Shown one piece after another: positions 15,516 through 18,278 of a DNA stretch of 18,278 bases. Source of the stretch: Fusobacterium sp. (lineage in GTDB: Bacteria > Fusobacteriota > Fusobacteriia > Fusobacteriales > Fusobacteriaceae); contig JAHHSZ010000029.1 of the NCBI GenBank assembly GCA_020024915.1, positions 1 to 18,278 on the forward strand, given 5' to 3'. The position numbers and the translations under genes were made by a program. Under the pieces are notes generated by a model. It made no database searches. It saw only the letters and a program-made list of their open reading frames with translations, and was not told the origin of the DNA. The stretch's first letter is position 1. Every line of letters begins with the position of its first letter.

Positions 15516-16336
15516 TAATTATTCCCTCCTAATTCTGCTAATGCTTTTTCAGTTTCCTCTTTTGTTGGAGCTACTCCGTGGAATCCACATACGTTTTCCA
15601 TAAATGATACTCCTTTTCCTTTTACTGTTTTAGCAATTATTATAGTTGGTTTACCTTTTACTGTCTTAGCCTCTTCTAAAGCTTTTAATATCTCTTCCAT
15701 ATTGTGACCATCGATTTTTATTACATTCCAACCAAATGCTTCCCATTTTGCATCAACAGGCTCTACTCCCATAACTTTATCTACATTTCCATCAATTTGA
15801 AGATTGTTAAAGTCTAAAAATGCACAGATGTTATCTAATTTGAAGTGAGCAGCAGTCATTGCAGCTTCCCAAACTTGACCTTCTTGCAATTCTCCATCTC
15901 CTAAAATTATATAAGTTCTATATGAAAGATTTGACATTTTTGCATTTAGAGCCATTCCATTAGCTACAGATAGTCCTTGTCCTAATGACCCAGTTGAAAT
16001 TTCTACTCCTGAAACTTTTTTCATATCAGGGTGTCCTTGTAAAATTGAGCCATACTGCCTTAAAGTCATTAGAATATCTTTATCAAAATATCCTCTCTCT
16101 GCCAAAGTAGCATATAATGCTGGAGCAGCATGCCCTTTTGAAAGAACAAATCTATCTCTATTTTCCATTTTAGGATTATTAGGATCTATATTCATCTCAC
16201 CAAAATATAGAGCTGTTAGAATATCAGTTGCTGATAATGAGCCTCCTGGATGTCCTGATTTAGCTTCACAAATCATTTTAACTATTGATTTTCTTATATT
16301 TGTTGCTGTTACTTCTAGATTTTTAATATCTCTCAT
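15515..16336 (-). CDS. Transketolase, N-terminal subunit (thiamine diphosphate-binding)
   Basis: This 273-residue half carries the pyrophosphate-binding domain: SGHPGGSLS (27-35), KGHA (67-70), STGSLGQGLS (114-123) and the thiamine diphosphate/magnesium motif LGDGELQEG (145-153) continuing to FNNLQIDG. The catalytic and substrate histidines H29, H69 and H102 are present. I chose the ATG at 16336. The frame is open to a TTG at 16360, but the predicted transcription start near 16374 lies within the AAGGAG that would serve that TTG, whereas a second AAAGGAG (16357-16351) lies inside the transcript. That site is 14 bases from the ATG, which is long, so the start is not certain. Confidence 0.94.
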   Translation of the reverse strand: MRDIKNLEVTATNIRKSIVKMICEAKSGHPGGSLSATDILTALYFGEMNIDPNNPKMENRDRFVLSKGHAAPALYATLAERGYFDKDILMTLRQYGSILQGHPDMKKVSGVEISTGSLGQGLSVANGMALNAKMSNLSYRTYIILGDGELQEGQVWEAAMTAAHFKLDNICAFLDFNNLQIDGNVDKVMGVEPVDAKWEAFGWNVIKIDGHNMEEILKALEEAKTVKGKPTIIIAKTVKGKGVSFMENVCGFHGVAPTKEETEKALAELGGNN

Positions 16337-16380
16337 CTGTTTTTCTATTTCTCCTTTCAAAATTTTTATACTCTCCTTAG

Positions 16381-16410
16381 ATTATATTATTTTATCTCAC
16401 ATATTGTCAA
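16381..16410 (-). promoter_or_regulatory. Consensus promoter of the transketolase genes
   Basis: On the minus strand a perfect TTGACA (16410-16405) lies 18 bases before a perfect TATAAT (16386-16381). The predicted start near 16374 gives a leader of about 38 bases to the chosen ATG. It is the best-matching pair of hexamers in the window. Confidence 0.85.
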
Positions 16411-16428
16411 GAAAAGCTATTATTTTGC

Positions 16429-17022
16429 TTAAAAAAATATGTATATTTTGTCTATAATATACTTTCCACTATCTCTTAACAATAGATATAATTCTTTATG
16501 TCTTAAACAGCCTATTCCAATTGCAAAAACTGTGAATGAAATTAATGGTCTAAATAGTTTATTCTCCTTAATAGTATCTTTTAAAATAGTTACTACTCCT
16601 AGAAAAAATAGGTAGTAAAATTCCATTAAATTTTCTGTATAACATATTGTTACAAGAATACTAATAATTGCAGAGAAAAATAATATCATCTTACTTATTT
16701 TTGGATTACAACTTATTTTTAAAATAGGAATTTTTATTAATGCTCCTCCTCCCCATCCCTTTGGAAATAAGTCAAATATAAAGTGAAGAGCTAATGCTAA
16801 TGAAAAGCCCATCAAAAAATATCTAAAGTTTACATTTTTATCCTGCTCATAAACTCTTATAAATATCAATAGAACTAAAGGACTATGAGTAAGTATACTC
16901 CTATGTCTTAATTTCATTTTAAAATCCCAATCAGGAAATTTTATACCAAGAAAAAAAGCTGCAAAAGAGATAAAAATTCCCATTAAAGAAATTTTGGTAA
17001 ACAAATTTATAAAAAATTCCAT
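16429..17022 (-). CDS. Small membrane protein resembling the YdjM/DUF457 metal-dependent hydrolase family
   Basis: This 197-residue protein has about five hydrophobic segments. It shows the polar pattern of the YdjM-like (DUF457) family: PDWD (30-33), H40-R-S-x-x-T-H46-S, then H80-x-x-x-D84 followed by a glycine-rich GWGGGA (89-94). In that family such Asp and His residues are thought to bind a metal inside the membrane; the substrate is unknown. The match is by motif pattern only, so the family call is moderate. The ATG at 17022 has a strong AAGGAG about seven bases upstream. The frame extends to a TTG at 17070, but that part lies in the tuf terminator. Only about 14 bases separate the tuf terminator T-tract from the ATG, leaving no room for a separate promoter. 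Confidence 0.72.
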   Translation of the reverse strand: MEFFINLFTKISLMGIFISFAAFFLGIKFPDWDFKMKLRHRSILTHSPLVLLIFIRVYEQDKNVNFRYFLMGFSLALALHFIFDLFPKGWGGGALIKIPILKISCNPKISKMILFFSAIISILVTICYTENLMEFYYLFFLGVVTILKDTIKENKLFRPLISFTVFAIGIGCLRHKELYLLLRDSGKYIIDKIYIFF

Positions 17023-17036
17023 ACCCTCTCCTTGAT

Positions 17037-17063
17037 AAAAAAAAAGGAGCAGGTATCTGCTCC
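17037..17063 (-). terminator. Intrinsic terminator of tuf
   Basis: On the minus strand GGAGCAG (17063-17057) pairs with CTGCTCC (17052-17046) around a four-base loop, followed by nine T (17045-17037). It starts about 30 bases after the tuf stop and is strong by every sequence criterion. Confidence 0.92.
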
Positions 17064-17092
17064 TCTTCAAAATACCCTATTCAGGTAATTTA

Positions 17093-18277
17093 TTATTTAA
17101 GAATTTCAGCAACTACTCCTGAAGCTACTGTTCTTCCACCTTCTCTAATAGCGAATCTTAATCCTGTTTCCATTGCAATCGCGTGGATTAATTCAACTTT
17201 CATTTCAATGTTGTCTCCTGGCATTACCATTTCTACTCCTTCTGGTAATGTGATTGCTCCTGTTATGTCAGTTGTTCTGAAGTAGAACTGTGGTCTGTAT
17301 CCTGTGAAGAATGGAGTATGTCTTCCTCCCTCTTCTTTAGTTAATACGTACACTTCTGATCTGAAGTTTGTATGTGGAGTGATTGATCCTGGCTTAGCTA
17401 AAACCTGTCCTCTTTCTACATCTTCTTTCTTAGTTCCTCTTAATAGTGCTCCTATGTTGTCTCCTGCTTGTCCTTGGTCAAGTAGTTTTCTAAACATCTC
17501 TACTCCTGTACAAGTTGTTTTTGTAGTTGGTTTTATTCCTACTATTTCAACTTCTTCTCCAACTTTGATGATTCCTCTCTCTACTCTTCCAGTTACAACT
17601 GTTCCTCTTCCTGTGATTGTGAATACATCTTCTATTGGCATTAAGAATGGTTGGTCTACTGCTCTTTCTGGAGTTGGGATATACTCATCTACTGCATTCA
17701 TTAATTCCATGATTTTGTCTACCCATTGTTGCTCTCCATTTAATGCTCCTAATGAAGATCCTGCTACTACAGGTATGTCATCTCCTGGGAATCCATACTC
17801 AGTTAATAACTCTCTTACTTCCATTTCTACTAATTCTAGTAATTCAGCATCGTCTACCATATCTGCTTTGTTTAAATATACTACGATATAAGGTACTCCA
17901 ACCTGTCTAGATAGTAAGATGTGCTCTCTTGTTTGAGGCATTGGTCCATCTGCTGCTGATACAACTAGGATTGCTCCGTCCATTTGTGCTGCTCCTGTGA
18001 TCATGTTTTTAACATAGTCCGCGTGTCCTGGACAGTCAACGTGTGCATAGTGTCTCTTTTCTGTTTCATACTCTATGTGAGCTGTGTTGATAGTTATTCC
18101 TCTTTCTCTCTCTTCTGGTGCTACGTCAATATTTTCAAAGTCAACTCTTTGAGCTAGTCCTAAGTCTGCTAGTACTTTAGAGATAGCTGCTGTTGTAGTT
18201 GTTTTTCCGTGGTCAACGTGTCCTATTGTTCCAATATTAACGTGTGGTTTACTTCTTTCGAATTTTTCTTTAGCCAT
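17093..18277 (-). CDS. tuf: Translation elongation factor Tu
   Basis: This complete 394-residue EF-Tu brings aminoacyl-tRNA to the ribosome as a GTP complex. G1 GHVDHGKT (19-26), switch I RGITINTAH (T62), G3 DCPGH (81-85) and G4 NKAD (136-139) are intact, and domains 2 and 3 follow with the usual GRGTVVTGRVERG and PGDNIEM elements, ending in VAEILK. Its codon use is noticeably less AT-biased than its neighbours', as expected of a very highly expressed gene. The ATG is one base from the window edge, so its promoter and ribosome binding site are not visible. It may be the last gene of a ribosomal-protein/fusA operon lying outside. Confidence 0.98.
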   Translation of the reverse strand: MAKEKFERSKPHVNIGTIGHVDHGKTTTTAAISKVLADLGLAQRVDFENIDVAPEERERGITINTAHIEYETEKRHYAHVDCPGHADYVKNMITGAAQMDGAILVVSAADGPMPQTREHILLSRQVGVPYIVVYLNKADMVDDAELLELVEMEVRELLTEYGFPGDDIPVVAGSSLGALNGEQQWVDKIMELMNAVDEYIPTPERAVDQPFLMPIEDVFTITGRGTVVTGRVERGIIKVGEEVEIVGIKPTTKTTCTGVEMFRKLLDQGQAGDNIGALLRGTKKEDVERGQVLAKPGSITPHTNFRSEVYVLTKEEGGRHTPFFTGYRPQFYFRTTDITGAITLPEGVEMVMPGDNIEMKVELIHAIAMETGLRFAIREGGRTVASGVVAEILK

Positions 18278-18278
18278 T

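Noticed and set aside
16411..16430. Possible terminator after the DUF457-like gene (AAGC…GCTT)
   Set aside because: Only four base pairs and no G/C-rich stem, despite nearby T-runs; too weak to call.
17023..17070. TTG start extending the DUF457-like protein by 16 residues
   Set aside because: The added codons are the tuf terminator hairpin and T-tract; the ATG at 17022 has a strong ribosome binding site.
17304..17891. 195-codon open frame on the plus strand opposite tuf
   Set aside because: It is fully antisense to the highly conserved tuf gene, has no ribosome binding site, and its serine/threonine/proline-rich translation is what the complement of an optimised gene produces.

Overview
The window is AT-rich (most silent positions and spacers are A or T) and looks like a chromosomal segment of a Fusobacterium-type bacterium. 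The support is the style of the conserved proteins (EF-Tu, NAD kinase, RecN, Era), a split transketolase, an FtsX/EnvC-like pair (which implies a cell envelope with periplasmic septal hydrolase control) and very low GC. The genus is an inference from general familiarity, not a search result. All genes except the first run on the minus strand, so the description below follows transcription from high to low coordinates.

Right end: tuf (EF-Tu) ends in a strong terminator. A small membrane protein resembling the YdjM/DUF457 family starts only about 14 bases after its T-tract. Next, a consensus promoter drives a two-gene transketolase (N- and C-terminal subunits, 1-base overlap), which ends in its own terminator near 14538-14572.

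Middle: a tightly packed run of seven genes, ftsX, an EnvC-like coiled-coil/degenerate LytM protein, nadK, recN, a degenerate XerD-like protein, era and an ABC exporter, with overlaps or gaps of at most 24 bases. It mixes division control, NADP synthesis, DNA repair, ribosome assembly and export, and looks like one long transcription unit. No terminator is visible after the ABC gene.

The most striking element follows: a fluoride riboswitch with an overlapping intrinsic terminator (about 6513-6582) in front of a 400-residue CPA2/NHA-type cation:proton antiporter homologue. This makes the antiporter a good candidate for fluoride resistance or export rather than ordinary sodium/proton exchange. 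Its unit is closed by a hairpin terminator at 5261-5285.

Left part: a fructose operon fruR-fruK-fruA (DeoR-type repressor, 1-phosphofructokinase, PTS EIIABC). Its promoter carries four decamers in register at exactly 10-base spacing, three of them containing TCTTTCAA on the plus strand, which look like the FruR operator. Fructose would be imported and phosphorylated to fructose 1-phosphate by FruA, then converted to fructose 1,6-bisphosphate by FruK, with FruR sensing the intermediate.

Left end: one plus-strand gene, an AAA ATPase with a C-terminal DUF234 (nuclease-like) domain. It has its own extended -10 promoter flanked by a perfect 30-base palindrome, and it is convergent with fruA across two tandem hairpins. 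No tRNA, rRNA, insertion sequence or CRISPR array is visible, and no gene-free stretch exceeds 300 bases.
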